Positions 16,892 through 25,554 of a stretch of 64,000 nt of DNA are shown here, piece by piece (the first letter of the stretch is position 1; every line of letters starts with the position of its first letter). Source of the stretch: JANPIX01 sp031425195 (lineage in GTDB: Bacteria > Pseudomonadota > Alphaproteobacteria > Rhodobacterales > Rhodobacteraceae); NCBI GenBank assembly GCA_031425195.1, contig JANPIX010000006.1, positions 83,231-147,230 of the forward strand, read 5' to 3'. The notes under the pieces are model-generated. The model worked only from the letters and a program-made list of their open reading frames with translations, searched no databases and was not told the DNA's origin. A program made the translations under genes and the position numbers.

Positions 16892-17269
16892 TTACTCGGC
16901 GTCTTTGGCTTTGTAGTTGGTTTCTTCCACGATGCGGGCCGATTTGCCGCGACGATCGCGCAGATAATACAGTTTCGCCCGACGCACACGGCCGCGACGC
17001 ACCACTTCGATGCTGTCGATGTTGGTCGAATAGAGCGGGAACACACGTTCCACGCCTTCGCCAAAGCTGATCTTGCGCACGGTGAAGCTTGCCGAAATGG
17101 TCGCCCCGCCCTTGCGGCCGATCACGACGCCTTCGTAAGCCTGAACGCGCGAACGGGTGCCTTCGGTCACTTTGTAACCGACGCGGACGGTATCGCCGGC
17201 CTTGAAGTCCGGGATCGTCTTGTTCAGCGAAGCAATCTGCTCCGCCTCGATCTGTGCGATAAGGTTCAT
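16892..17269 (-). CDS. rplS: 50S ribosomal protein L19
   Basis: A 125-residue L19, located at the subunit interface. The family features 'FKAGDTVRVGYKVTEGTRSR', 'EGVVIGRKGGATISASFTVR' and 'FPLYSTNIDSIEVVRRG' are all present. It follows trmD in the usual rpsP-rimM-trmD-rplS order. In the 47-base gap between trmD and rplS a small hairpin (TTGGGG at 17288-17293, CCCCAA at 17298-17303) is visible, perhaps modulating expression. Confidence 0.97.
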   Translation of the reverse strand: MNLIAQIEAEQIASLNKTIPDFKAGDTVRVGYKVTEGTRSRVQAYEGVVIGRKGGATISASFTVRKISFGEGVERVFPLYSTNIDSIEVVRRGRVRRAKLYYLRDRRGKSARIVEETNYKAKDAE

Positions 17270-17316
17270 CGCAATTCCTTTCGTTGCTTGGGGTATTCCC
17301 CAAAGGTGGTGCCGCC

Positions 17317-18159
17317 CTATTGCTCTGCGTCTTCATCCGGGTCCCTACCGTGCGCCGCACAGTAAGCCCGCCAGAGATCAGGCCTGCGTTCTTTCGTCAG
17401 CCTTTCGGCCATGGTCCGCCGCCAGGTGGCGATGTTCGCGTGATGGCCAGATTGAAGAATGTCCGGTATCGCGCGGCCTTGCCAGTCGGTGGGCCGGGTG
17501 TATTGCGGAAACTCAAGCAGACCGCCCGAAAAGGATTCCTCTTCGGTGGATGCCTGATTCCCGATGACGCGGGGTATAAGTCGCACTGTCGCATCAATCA
17601 AGGCTTGTGCTGCAATCTCTCCTCCCGTCAGGACAAAGTCGCCAAGGCTGACTTCCTGAACGGCATAGTGGTCGATCACGCGCTGATCCACACCTTCGAA
17701 GCGGCCGCACAGGAGGGTGATGCCATCGGCCTGCGCCCATGTCTGCGCCATGGATTGGGTGAAGGGCGTGCCGCGCGGCGAAAGATAGACGACAGGCCAG
17801 CGGGTGCGTTCGGGCGGAGTGCCGATGGCGGCCTGATCAAGGGCCGCGGCCACGACATCGGCGCGCAGAACCATGCCGGCCCCACCGCCTGCGGGGCTGT
17901 CATCGACATTGCGGTGCCGTCCGTCGCCGAAGGTGCGCAGGTCAATGGTGTCGAGCGACCAAAGCCCCGTATCCAGTGCCTTGCCTGTCAACGACAGGCC
18001 AAGGGTGCCGGGAAACGCCTCGGGGAACAGCGTGATGATGCGGGCGCGCCAGGCGCCCTTGACCGCCTGCGGGGCCATGAGGTCACGCGGAATGGCAGAG
18101 GCGCTCGCCTGCAGGCGGCCGTGCGATTTCAGGGCGCGGGGCGGCGGGGCGTCGATCAC
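17317..18159 (-). CDS. trmD: tRNA (guanine37-N1)-methyltransferase
   Basis: A 280-residue TrmD that makes m1G37 in tRNAs to prevent +1 frameshifting. The SPOUT knot features are 'YLSPRGTPFTQ', 'LLCGRFEGVDQRVI' and 'VSLGDFVLTGGE', and the C-terminal tRNA-binding part holds 'GLLEFPQYTRP'. The N-terminus carries about 40 extra residues before the conserved 'RARIITLFPEAFPG'. The frame starts with GTG at 18159 overlapping the rimM stop; an internal ATG at 18078 ('MAPQAVKGAWRARI') could instead be used. Confidence 0.96.
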   Translation of the reverse strand: MIDAPPPRALKSHGRLQASASAIPRDLMAPQAVKGAWRARIITLFPEAFPGTLGLSLTGKALDTGLWSLDTIDLRTFGDGRHRNVDDSPAGGGAGMVLRADVVAAALDQAAIGTPPERTRWPVVYLSPRGTPFTQSMAQTWAQADGITLLCGRFEGVDQRVIDHYAVQEVSLGDFVLTGGEIAAQALIDATVRLIPRVIGNQASTEEESFSGGLLEFPQYTRPTDWQGRAIPDILQSGHHANIATWRRTMAERLTKERRPDLWRAYCAAHGRDPDEDAEQ

Positions 18160-18662
18160 TCCGCATCCTCGGGCGGGTCGGCAATGATGAGGCGTGCCGC
18201 AAGATCGACCATGGGAACTGCGGCCTTGGTAAAGGGCAAAAGCAGCGAGGTTTTCATCCCCGGCCCCGACACCTCGAGCAGATCACCTGCGCCATGGTTG
18301 TGCACCGCCTGCACTGTGCCGATCAGCGCGCCGCCGGGGTCGTTCACGGTCAGGCCGATCAGATCGGCGTGGTAGAATTCATCGTCGGGCAGGCTGGGAA
18401 GCTTGTGCCGGTCGGCATAAAGGCTGGTGCCGCGTAGGGCATCGGCCTGATCCTTGGTCGCGATCCCAGACAGGCGCGCGCCAAGACCGCCGGATACCGC
18501 CTTGGTCAGCTTGACGGTGAACGAACGGCTGCCGTCTTCGGTATAAAGCGGGCCATAAGAGGCGATGGCGGCAGGGTCGGCGCAGAATGACTTCAGCCGC
18601 ACCTCGCCCTGGACGCCGAACGAACCGGCGATGGCCCCTACGATGATCCTGTCCGTCGTCAT
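18156..18662 (-). CDS. rimM: Ribosome maturation factor RimM
   Basis: A 168-residue RimM, a 30S maturation factor that binds S19. The N-terminal barrel begins 'RIIVGAIAGSFGVQGEVRLK', and the PRC-barrel C-terminal domain holds 'YHADLIGLTV' and 'LLLPFTKAAVPMVDL'. ATG 18662 is preceded by AGGGG at 7 bases and overlaps the stop of a small upstream ORF (ATGA), so the two are coupled. Confidence 0.96.
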   Translation of the reverse strand: MTTDRIIVGAIAGSFGVQGEVRLKSFCADPAAIASYGPLYTEDGSRSFTVKLTKAVSGGLGARLSGIATKDQADALRGTSLYADRHKLPSLPDDEFYHADLIGLTVNDPGGALIGTVQAVHNHGAGDLLEVSGPGMKTSLLLPFTKAAVPMVDLAARLIIADPPEDAE

Positions 18663-18805
18663 CGTGAAACCCCTGTGCAAAGCCCCTGCCCGTCCCATGA
18701 CCCACCCGCATCAAGGCAGGCATTCACCTGAGCAAACCGTTCAAAGCGCATTCCGCCCCAAAAGGCGATGCTGCACAAGGACAAGGTGATGATACGCCGG
18801 ATCAT
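18659..18805 (-). CDS. Small single-pass protein upstream of rimM
   Basis: A 48-residue ORF, not recognised by name. An N-terminal hydrophobic segment ('MIRRIITLSLCSIAFWGGM') is followed by 'NACLDAGGSWDGQGLC'. It looks like an exported or membrane-anchored peptide with two cysteines that could form a disulfide. It lies between rpsP and rimM, and its stop overlaps the rimM start by 4 bases, which argues that it is translated. The ATG at 18805 has only a weak Shine-Dalgarno; 18844 is in frame upstream. Confidence 0.65.
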   Translation of the reverse strand: MIRRIITLSLCSIAFWGGMRFERFAQVNACLDAGGSWDGQGLCTGVSR

Positions 18806-18864
18806 GGGTGACCAATGGCAGAATGGGGCACGGCCCAGAAACAAGGCCGTGCCGGATGTTCAGA

Positions 18865-19230
18865 TCACTCTTCCGCAGCGGCTTCGGCCGGGGCGGCAGC
18901 GCGTGCTGCTTTCTTGGCGGCCATGTCGGCCATGCGCTTGCCGGGGACTGCAGCCTTGGGGTTGCTGCGGACTTTCTTTTCCAGAACGCCAGCCGCTTCG
19001 AGCATGCGGGCAATCCGGTCTGTCGGCTGTGCGCCCTGACCAAGCCAATGCTTCACACGCTCCACATCCATGCGCACGCGGTCTTCGCTGTCTTTGGCGA
19101 GAAGCGGGTTGTAGGTGCCGAGCTTTTCCAGAAAGCGGCCATCGCGGGGCATGCGGCTGTCGGTTGCCACGATCGAATAGAACGGGCGCTTTTTGGACCC
19201 ACCACGGGCCAGACGGATTTTCATGGACAT
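18865..19230 (-). CDS. rpsP: 30S ribosomal protein S16
   Basis: A 121-residue S16: 'MSMKIRLARGGSKKRPFYSI' at the start, 'RDGRFLEKLGTYNPL' near residue 34, and 'VKHWLGQGAQPTDRIARML'. The C-terminal 30 residues are an Ala/Lys/Glu-rich tail ('AAKKAARAAAPAEAAAEE') beyond the usual core, common in alphaproteobacteria. Confidence 0.97.
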   Translation of the reverse strand: MSMKIRLARGGSKKRPFYSIVATDSRMPRDGRFLEKLGTYNPLLAKDSEDRVRMDVERVKHWLGQGAQPTDRIARMLEAAGVLEKKVRSNPKAAVPGKRMADMAAKKAARAAAPAEAAAEE

Positions 19231-19273
19231 TTCAGTTCTCCTTTGGGGTTTTGGTGCCGGGCCGCAGCCTCGG

Positions 19274-19570
19274 TCATTTCTGCAGTTTCTCGTGATGCCT
19301 GATGACTTCGGATATGATGAAGGTCAGGAATTTCTTGGCCAGTTCCGGGTCCAGATCGGCCTGCCGGGACAGCAGTTCCAGCCGCGCCATCTGTGCTGCC
19401 TCGCGCGTTGGATCAGACGGCGGCAGGTTGTGTTCGGCCTTGAGGCGGCCCACGGCCTGTGTCTGCTTGAACCGTTCGGCAAGCGTGTAGACCAGAATGG
19501 CATCCAGCCGGTCGATGGCGGATCGGTGTTCGCCCAGCAGGGACTGGGCGCGGCTGATGGGATCGGTCAT
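19274..19570 (-). CDS. Chorismate mutase (AroQ type)
   Basis: A 98-residue all-helical chorismate mutase (chorismate to prephenate; Phe/Tyr biosynthesis). Family features: 'RSAIDRLDAILVYTLAERF' near residues 16-34 including the active-site Arg, 'VGRLKAEHNLPPSDPTRE' near 40-57 and 'FLTFIISEVIRHHEKLQ' at the end. It starts inside the stop of the last GNAT gene (4-base overlap) and is followed by rpsP 43 bases later. Confidence 0.92.
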   Translation of the reverse strand: MTDPISRAQSLLGEHRSAIDRLDAILVYTLAERFKQTQAVGRLKAEHNLPPSDPTREAAQMARLELLSRQADLDPELAKKFLTFIISEVIRHHEKLQK

Positions 19571-20133
19571 TGCGATTCCTTTGGTGCGGGATGTCGGTAG
19601 ACAAGGCAGCCATCCAGCAGATCGGGGTCAGCCACCGCCCCCAGCCGTTCTGCAACAGACCGCGATGCGGCATTGTCGGGATCGACATAACTGACCAGCG
19701 TGGTCAGGTGCAGCGCGCCAAACGCATAGTCGCGGACCGCAGCGGCGGCTTCGGTTGCGAAACCCTGACCGCGGGCGTCGGAGAGGAGAAGATAGCCAAG
19801 CTCCAACTCCGGATCGCCGGATTCGATGTGCAGCGTGACAAAGCCACACAGCGACCGCGTGGCGCGCGTGTCGACCGCCCAGATGCCGGTGCCGCGCAGC
19901 ACCCAACCGGCTACCGCCTCGCAATAATCGGCCCAAGCCTCGTCACGGGTGAACGGCCCGCCGATGTGGCCCGCGTGATCCTGCGCCAGAAGGGTGGCGT
20001 AGGCTTCGAAATCATCCAACGTCGGCGCGCGCAGAACAAGGCGGGCGGTTTCGATCTGCGGCAGCGTGGCGCGCATGGCGCGGGCCTGCAGGTCGGCTGG
20101 CCCCGGCAGGGGGCGTTCCCATCCGGCGATCAT
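19567..20133 (-). CDS. GNAT family N-acetyltransferase (third of three)
   Basis: A 188-residue RimJ/RimL-like (Acetyltransf_3) GNAT enzyme. The conserved start 'IETARLVLRAPTLDDFEAY' is near residue 27. The acetyl-CoA loop region is 'LGYLLLSDARGQGFATEAAAA' shortened to its key residues R-G-Q-G-F-A, followed by 'YVDPDNAASRSVAERLGA' near 155-172. Substrate unknown. Overlaps its neighbours by 4 bases on both sides. Confidence 0.85.
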   Translation of the reverse strand: MIAGWERPLPGPADLQARAMRATLPQIETARLVLRAPTLDDFEAYATLLAQDHAGHIGGPFTRDEAWADYCEAVAGWVLRGTGIWAVDTRATRSLCGFVTLHIESGDPELELGYLLLSDARGQGFATEAAAAVRDYAFGALHLTTLVSYVDPDNAASRSVAERLGAVADPDLLDGCLVYRHPAPKESQ

Positions 20134-20663
20134 GCCCCGGCCCCCGGTGCAAGATGGCGGTAGACAAGGCAGGGTTCGGTGCCGGGGTGCGCGGCATCGG
20201 GGTCAAGCACCGCGCCAAGCCGGTTGGCGAGTGCGATGGACCGCGCGTTGTCGGGGTCGATATAGCTGACGGCGGTGGGCCAGCCCAGCATGTCAAAGGC
20301 ATAGGCCCGCGCGGCAATGGCGGCTTCGGCCACCAGCCCCTTGCCTTCGGCTGCGGCGTCCCAGACTGTCCAGCCGATTTCCGGCTCTGGCCAGTCAAAG
20401 GGGTGCCACGGGCCGACAAGGCCCATCGCCGCATCGGAGCCGGCGCGGGTAAGCACGAACGAGCCATAGCCGCGCAAGACCCACATGCCGATCACATGAC
20501 CAAACGCGCGCCAGACCTTTCCATCGTCCAGATCCGGCGGACGCAGGAACCGCGCCCTGTCGCTGTGCATGAAGGCGCGGAATGCGGGCCAGTCGGCGGC
20601 GGTGGGGGCGCGCAGGACAAGGCGTTCTGTTGTGAGAACAGGAGTGTTGGACAGGCTAATCAT
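20130..20663 (-). CDS. GNAT family N-acetyltransferase (second of three)
   Basis: A 177-residue GNAT of the same subgroup: 'LTTERLVLRAPTAADWPAF' near residue 10, 'EIGWTVWDAAAEGKGLVAEA' near 106-125, 'YIDPDNARSIALANRLGAV' near 142. The CoA loop reads E-G-K-G-L in place of the more usual Q/R-x-x-G-x-G/A. ATG 20663 overlaps the upstream GNAT stop by 4 bases. Clearly paralogous to both neighbours. Confidence 0.85.
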   Translation of the reverse strand: MISLSNTPVLTTERLVLRAPTAADWPAFRAFMHSDRARFLRPPDLDDGKVWRAFGHVIGMWVLRGYGSFVLTRAGSDAAMGLVGPWHPFDWPEPEIGWTVWDAAAEGKGLVAEAAIAARAYAFDMLGWPTAVSYIDPDNARSIALANRLGAVLDPDAAHPGTEPCLVYRHLAPGAGA

Positions 20664-21211
20664 GCGGACACCGCCACAGGGCGCGCAAAACCATAGACAG
20701 AGCCGTGATCGAACCATCCCGGCACTTCGCCATCGCGGGGCATGCCGCCAAGATGACGGGCAATCGCGTGCGAGGCTGCATTGTCACGGTGGACTTCTGC
20801 GCGGGCTGTCGGCAAACCAAGGGTGGCAAACGCCCATCGGTGCATCGCCAGTGCTGCTTCGGTGGCAAGGCCCTGACCTTCGGCGTCGGCCGCCCACAAG
20901 GACCACGTCAGTTCCACTTCGGCCCCGTCAGCCCATTGCATCGGACCAAAGTGCCCGATTGGCCCCGGCGTGCCCTTGCGTTCGGCGATCAGGCGGCCGA
21001 AACCGCGCATCACCCAATGGCCGAAGAACGAGGCGAATTGCTCGGCAGCCTCATGCTCTTTCTTGGGGCCGCCGGTATAGGCCGTGCGGGGCGACTGGCG
21101 GTAGGCCAGAAAGACCGGCCAGTCGGAGGCCTGCGGTGCGCGCAGGATCAACCGTTCGGTTTCCAGAACCGGCAGGCCAACCAGGGAAGGGCGCGGCAGG
21201 GCGGGCATCAT
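20660..21211 (-). CDS. GNAT family N-acetyltransferase (first of three)
   Basis: A 183-residue GNAT of the RimJ/RimL-like subgroup: 'LETERLILRAPQASDWPVF' near residue 16, 'AADAEGQGLATEAALAMHRW' near 107-126 with the CoA loop E-G-Q-G-L-A, and 'EVHRDNAASHAIARHLGG' near 139-156. It starts within the stop of ffh (4-base overlap). Substrate unknown; ribosomal protein N-termini are one possibility given the operon (inference only). Confidence 0.85.
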   Translation of the reverse strand: MMPALPRPSLVGLPVLETERLILRAPQASDWPVFLAYRQSPRTAYTGGPKKEHEAAEQFASFFGHWVMRGFGRLIAERKGTPGPIGHFGPMQWADGAEVELTWSLWAADAEGQGLATEAALAMHRWAFATLGLPTARAEVHRDNAASHAIARHLGGMPRDGEVPGWFDHGSVYGFARPVAVSA

Positions 21212-22701
21212 TTCTTTTTCATCAGCCCCGACAACCCGGCAGGCAGCGTCATGCCGCCCCGCGACATTCCGGGGAAGCCGCCGCCCATCTGACCCTTCAT
21301 CGCGCGGGCCGCTTCTTCCAGCTGATCGGGTGACATCTTGGACGGGTCGGGAACGCCGCCCTTGCCCAGCATCTGCTTGATCGCCTGTTTCATCATGCCG
21401 CCCTTGCCCATCTTTTTCATCAGATCGGCCATCTGGCGGTGCTGTTTCAGCAGTTTGTTCACGTCCGCCACATCCAGACCGGAGCCTGCGGCAACGCGTT
21501 TCTTCCGCGACGCAGCCATCAGATCGGGATTGGCCCGTTCCTTCTTTGTCATCGCGTTGATCAAGGCGATCTGCCGTTTGAGCATCTTGTCGTCAAAGCC
21601 CGCTTCGGCGGCGGCGGCCTGCATCTTGCCCATGCCGGGCATCATGCCCATGACGCCCTGCATGCCGCCCATCTTGAGCATCTGTTCCAGCTGCGCCTTG
21701 AGGTCGTTCATGTTGAACAGGCCCTTCTGGAACCGTTTCATCATGCGTTCGGCCTGATCGGCCTCGAACGATTCCTGCGCTTTTTCGACCAGCGCCACGA
21801 TGTCGCCCATCCCAAGGATGCGGCCAGCAACACGGTCGGGTTCAAAGGTTTCAAGCGCGTCCATCTTTTCGCCAAGTCCGACAAAGCGGATCGGCTTGCC
21901 TGTCACGGCGCGCATCGACAGGGCAGCACCGCCGCGCCCGTCGCCATCCATCCGCGTGAGCACGACGCCGGTAATGCCGACCTTGCCGTCGAATTCGGCG
22001 GCGACGTTCACCGCGTCCTGCCCGGTCAGCCCGTCGACGACGAGCAGCGTTTCGCGTGGCTGTGCGATATCTCGCACGGCGAGGACTTCGGTCATCAGCA
22101 CTTCGTCGATGTGCAGACGGCCTGCGGTATCAAGGAACAGCACGTCATAACCGCCCATGGCGGCCTGTGTCTTGGCGCGGCGCGCGATCTGGGGCGCGGT
22201 TTCGCCTTTGACGATGGGCAGGCTGTCGACGCCAATCTGCGCAGCAAGGATGGCAAGCTGTTCCATCGCCGCCGGGCGGTTGGTGTCAAGCGAGGCCAGA
22301 AGAACGCGTTTGCCCTGACGTTCGGTCAGACGCTTGGCCAGTTTTGCGGTGGTCGTCGTCTTGCCCGACCCTTGCAGACCAACCATCAGAATGGTGGCGG
22401 GCGGATTATCGATCTTCATCGCATCGGCGGGGCCGTCACCCGCCAGAACGCGGATCAGTTCGTCATGAACGATCTTGACGACCTGCTGGCCCGGCGTGAT
22501 GGACCGGGTGACCGACTGCCCGGTTGCCTTTTCCTGCACCCGCGCCACGAAATCGCGGGCAACGGCCAGTGATACGTCAGCCTCCAGCAGGGCAGTGCGC
22601 ACTTCGCGCAGGGCAGTGGCCACATCGGCATCGGACAGGGCACCCTGTTTGGTCAGCCGGTCGAACACGCCACCAAGGCGTTCTGATAGGTTCTCGAACA
22701 T
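21208..22701 (-). CDS. ffh: Signal recognition particle protein Ffh
   Basis: A 497-residue SRP GTPase that targets membrane proteins co-translationally to FtsY and SecYEG. The N domain is followed by the G domain with 'GLQGSGKTTTTAKLAKRL' near residue 107, 'DTAGRLHIDE' near 190 and 'TRMDGDGRGGAAL' near 249, then the methionine-rich M domain with the SRP-RNA motif 'SRKKRVAAGSGLDVADVNKL' near 409-428. The frame runs to 22944, but ATG 22701 ('MFENLSERLGGVFDRL') is the conserved start. First gene of the long operon. Confidence 0.97.
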   Translation of the reverse strand: MFENLSERLGGVFDRLTKQGALSDADVATALREVRTALLEADVSLAVARDFVARVQEKATGQSVTRSITPGQQVVKIVHDELIRVLAGDGPADAMKIDNPPATILMVGLQGSGKTTTTAKLAKRLTERQGKRVLLASLDTNRPAAMEQLAILAAQIGVDSLPIVKGETAPQIARRAKTQAAMGGYDVLFLDTAGRLHIDEVLMTEVLAVRDIAQPRETLLVVDGLTGQDAVNVAAEFDGKVGITGVVLTRMDGDGRGGAALSMRAVTGKPIRFVGLGEKMDALETFEPDRVAGRILGMGDIVALVEKAQESFEADQAERMMKRFQKGLFNMNDLKAQLEQMLKMGGMQGVMGMMPGMGKMQAAAAEAGFDDKMLKRQIALINAMTKKERANPDLMAASRKKRVAAGSGLDVADVNKLLKQHRQMADLMKKMGKGGMMKQAIKQMLGKGGVPDPSKMSPDQLEEAARAMKGQMGGGFPGMSRGGMTLPAGLSGLMKKK

Positions 22702-22983
22702 CGGCACCCCCCTTGGGCAGTTGTGGTTGACGCCGGATATGGGAACCGGCGACGGCAGGACCAAGCCCAAAAGCGGTATTGCACCCGTGGGCGCAACGCG
22801 CTGACGGATGGCGATCCCGGCCTGAGCCTTGGGACCGGAAGCAAAAAGCCTCCGGGGATTGGGGCGCGCATAGGCCCACTGCGGCGCAGAGTCAAGTGTG
22901 GCTTGCCTTGCCAACCTGCAAATGCCCCTTGCGCCGGGGGGCAAGGTTGTTCTGAATGCGGCACAGGCCAGGGGGCGAACCGA

Positions 22984-23865
22984 ATGGAAAACTGGGATGA
23001 AATCCGCACCGCATTTCAGGTGGCGCGCATGGGCACGGTGTCAGGCGCGGCTGATGTTCTGGGTGTGCACCATGCCACGGTGATCCGCCACATCGATGCG
23101 CTGGAAAAGCAGTTGGGCGCGCGGTTGTTTCAGCGCCATGCCCGCGGCTATACCCCGACCGAGGCGGGGCGTGACCTGTTAAGCGTGGCAAAGGCCACCG
23201 AAGAACAGTTCAGTCAGCTTGCCAGCCGGATCAAGGGTCAGGGCGAAACCGTCACCGGCGAACTGGTCGTCACCACGATTGCGGGAATCTCGCAGCTTTT
23301 GACCCCCGTGTTCACGTCCTTTCAGGCCGAACATCCCAGTGTGGTTGTGCGGTATCTGTCGGACATGCGCGTCTTCCGCCTTGATTATGGCGAGGCGCAT
23401 GTGGCCATTCGCGCCGGGGCCGCCCCGCAGGAACCGGATAACGTGGTGCAACCGCTCGTCCGGTTGCGGTGGGGTCTTTATGCGTCGCGCAGTTATGTCG
23501 CGGAATACGGCATTCCAACGGGGCCGGAGGAGTTTCACAAGCACCGCTTTGTGTCGATCGACAATCTGAGCAGCCGCGCGCCGTTCTATCGCTGGCTGAA
23601 CGACCGGGTGCCGAGCGAATGCATCACCTACCGCGTGACGGAAATGGCGGCCACCGACGCCGCCCTGCGCACCGGCGCGGGGATCGGGTTCTACCCTGTC
23701 GGTGACGCCTCACGAGAGCCGGATCTGGTGCAAATCATGGCCCCGCTGGAAGAATGGGAATCGCCGCTGTGGATCGTGACGCATGTGGACCTGCACCGCA
23801 CTCTGAAGGTGCAGGCGTTCCTGAGCCACCTGAAGGCCGCAGCGCAGAATTGGGTGGGGGTTTGA
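22984..23865 (+). CDS. LysR family transcriptional regulator
   Basis: A 293-residue LysR-type regulator with the N-terminal winged HTH ('EIRTAFQVARMGTVSGAADV', 'RHIDALEKQLGARLFQRH') and a periplasmic-binding-like effector domain. It resembles the CrgA-type subgroup. ATG 22984 lies at the conserved start; the frame is open further upstream. It is divergent from ffh, and no obvious target operon lies next to it, as a tRNA gene and a histidine kinase follow on the other strand. Confidence 0.9.
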   Translation: MENWDEIRTAFQVARMGTVSGAADVLGVHHATVIRHIDALEKQLGARLFQRHARGYTPTEAGRDLLSVAKATEEQFSQLASRIKGQGETVTGELVVTTIAGISQLLTPVFTSFQAEHPSVVVRYLSDMRVFRLDYGEAHVAIRAGAAPQEPDNVVQPLVRLRWGLYASRSYVAEYGIPTGPEEFHKHRFVSIDNLSSRAPFYRWLNDRVPSECITYRVTEMAATDAALRTGAGIGFYPVGDASREPDLVQIMAPLEEWESPLWIVTHVDLHRTLKVQAFLSHLKAAAQNWVGV

Positions 23866-23903
23866 CCTTGGCGGTCAGGGTTCGCGTCGCGATTTCGGAG
23901 GTA

Positions 23904-23980
23904 TGGTGAACCCGGAGCGATTCGAACGCCCGACCCTCAGATTCGTAGTCTGATGCTCTATCCAGCTGAGCTACGGGTCC
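23904..23980 (-). tRNA. tRNA-Arg(ACG)
   Basis: A complete 77-base tRNA on the minus strand, CCA-end encoded (TGG at 23904-23906 on +). The acceptor stem pairs GGACCCG with CGGGTTC (one G-T pair). The anticodon stem TCAGA/TCTGA closes the loop CTACGAA, giving anticodon ACG, and the T-arm has the TTCGAAT loop. ACG is normally edited to ICG by TadA and reads CGU/CGC/CGA. Confidence 0.96.
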
Positions 23981-24061
23981 ACTGAGCGGGGGATTTAGCG
24001 ATGCCTGCCGGGTGATGCAAGCCCGAAACGCATGGCGGATGGCAGAGATCCTGTGCCGCTG

Positions 24062-25501
24062 TCACAGTGCGTCGGGCAGGCCTGTTCCCTTGGGCAGCCG
24101 GATGATGAATTCGGTGCCATCTTCGTCGGTGCGCAACAGGCCAAGCTGGCCACCGTGGCCACGCACAAGTTCGGCCGAGATTGCAAGGCCAAGGCCGGAA
24201 CCGCCCTTGCGGGTGCCACCCTGAAAGGCGGTGAACAGGTGTTCACGCGCCTTGGGGGGCAGGCCGGGGCCGGTGTCGCCGACCCGTATCCACCAGTCGG
24301 CATCGTCTTCGCCGCCCGAAATCTCGATGGTCCCGGGTTTGCCCGCCGCCTCGATCGCCTGACGGGCATTGCGCACAAGGTTCGACAGGACACGGTAAAG
24401 CTGTTCGCCGTCGGCGCGGATCATCAGGCCGGCGGGCACGTCGATCAGGCAGGCGGGTTCGGTCTGCGGTGACAGGCCTTCGCCCTCGGCGACCTCGTCC
24501 ACCAACAGGCGCAGGGGCAGACGGCTGAGTTTGGGGGGGTGTTCTTCGGCGCGGCCGAACACCAGCGTCGCCTCGCACAGTGACACGGCACGCTGGATCG
24601 AACTGATGAGTTTCGGGGCCGTCCGCGTGACCGCCGCCGGATCGACGCTGTGTTCGATGCGGTCGGCGAACAGTTGGGCAGTGGTCAGGATATTGCGCAG
24701 ATCATGGCTGATCTTGGCCACGGCGCTGCCCAGTTGGGCCAGCCGCTCCCTTTGCCGCAGGGCTGCGGTCATCTGGGTCTGCAGCAGTTGCAGCGCCGTT
24801 TCGGCATCACGCAGTTCGACCACGCGCGAGGTGGGCGTGATCACACGGGTGCTGTCTTCGGGCGCTTCGGCATAGCTTTGCATGTGGCGCACGACGCGCC
24901 GGATCGGCAGGACCAGAAGCCGGTGGACGGCCCCGAACAGCAAGGCTGCCGTCAGCACGGAAATGAGTGCGGACAGGGCAAGGATGCGAAGGCCGTAGTC
25001 GATCATCGCATCGCGCAGGGGGCGGGTTTCGAGCGTGATCTCGATCAGTTGCCCCGCGTCCTGAACGGGCTGACCGATGACGCGGATCACACGGTTTTCC
25101 GGGTCGAGCAGTTCTGCCATTGCATCGCGGATCAACCGGAAAGCGCCCGCCATGCGCAGGTCATAGGTTTCGTAGATCGGTTCGGGAATGGGCGACGACA
25201 GCACAAGCTGGCGCACTTCATCGCGGCGCAGGACAACGTTGAACACCTCGGCGTTGGCCAGAAGTTCACGCTCCAGTTCCGGGGTGATCATGTCGTCATT
25301 GGTGGTCAACAGCGACAGCGACGCGATCTGTGCCTTTTCAAGCCGAAGCCCCAGATAATCTTCGCGGAAGCGGGCGATCGAGGGGACGAAGATCAGGATT
25401 TCGGCAAGCATGACGAAGACGATTGTCAGCATCAGGAACCGACCGGACAGGGTGTTGAGGAACCGTGCCTGCCTTGGCGTCACTGACATTGGTTCATTCA
25501 T
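24062..25501 (-). CDS. Sensor histidine kinase (HAMP-containing, orphan)
   Basis: A 479-residue membrane kinase. A first transmembrane helix near residues 22-42 is followed by a periplasmic sensor of about 140 residues, a second helix near 180-205 and a HAMP linker. The phosphoacceptor is in 'ISHDLRNILTTAQLFADRI' near 262-280. The ATPase domain has the N box 'NLVRNARQAIEA', G1 'DTGPGLPPKA' and G2 'GGSGLGLAI'. No response regulator gene is adjacent, so the partner is unknown. Confidence 0.92.
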   Translation of the reverse strand: MNEPMSVTPRQARFLNTLSGRFLMLTIVFVMLAEILIFVPSIARFREDYLGLRLEKAQIASLSLLTTNDDMITPELERELLANAEVFNVVLRRDEVRQLVLSSPIPEPIYETYDLRMAGAFRLIRDAMAELLDPENRVIRVIGQPVQDAGQLIEITLETRPLRDAMIDYGLRILALSALISVLTAALLFGAVHRLLVLPIRRVVRHMQSYAEAPEDSTRVITPTSRVVELRDAETALQLLQTQMTAALRQRERLAQLGSAVAKISHDLRNILTTAQLFADRIEHSVDPAAVTRTAPKLISSIQRAVSLCEATLVFGRAEEHPPKLSRLPLRLLVDEVAEGEGLSPQTEPACLIDVPAGLMIRADGEQLYRVLSNLVRNARQAIEAAGKPGTIEISGGEDDADWWIRVGDTGPGLPPKAREHLFTAFQGGTRKGGSGLGLAISAELVRGHGGQLGLLRTDEDGTEFIIRLPKGTGLPDAL

Positions 25502-25554
25502 CCTGACACAAGCATCCCTCGGTGCGGGAATTCCGCCATTCGGATCGGGTGTGC

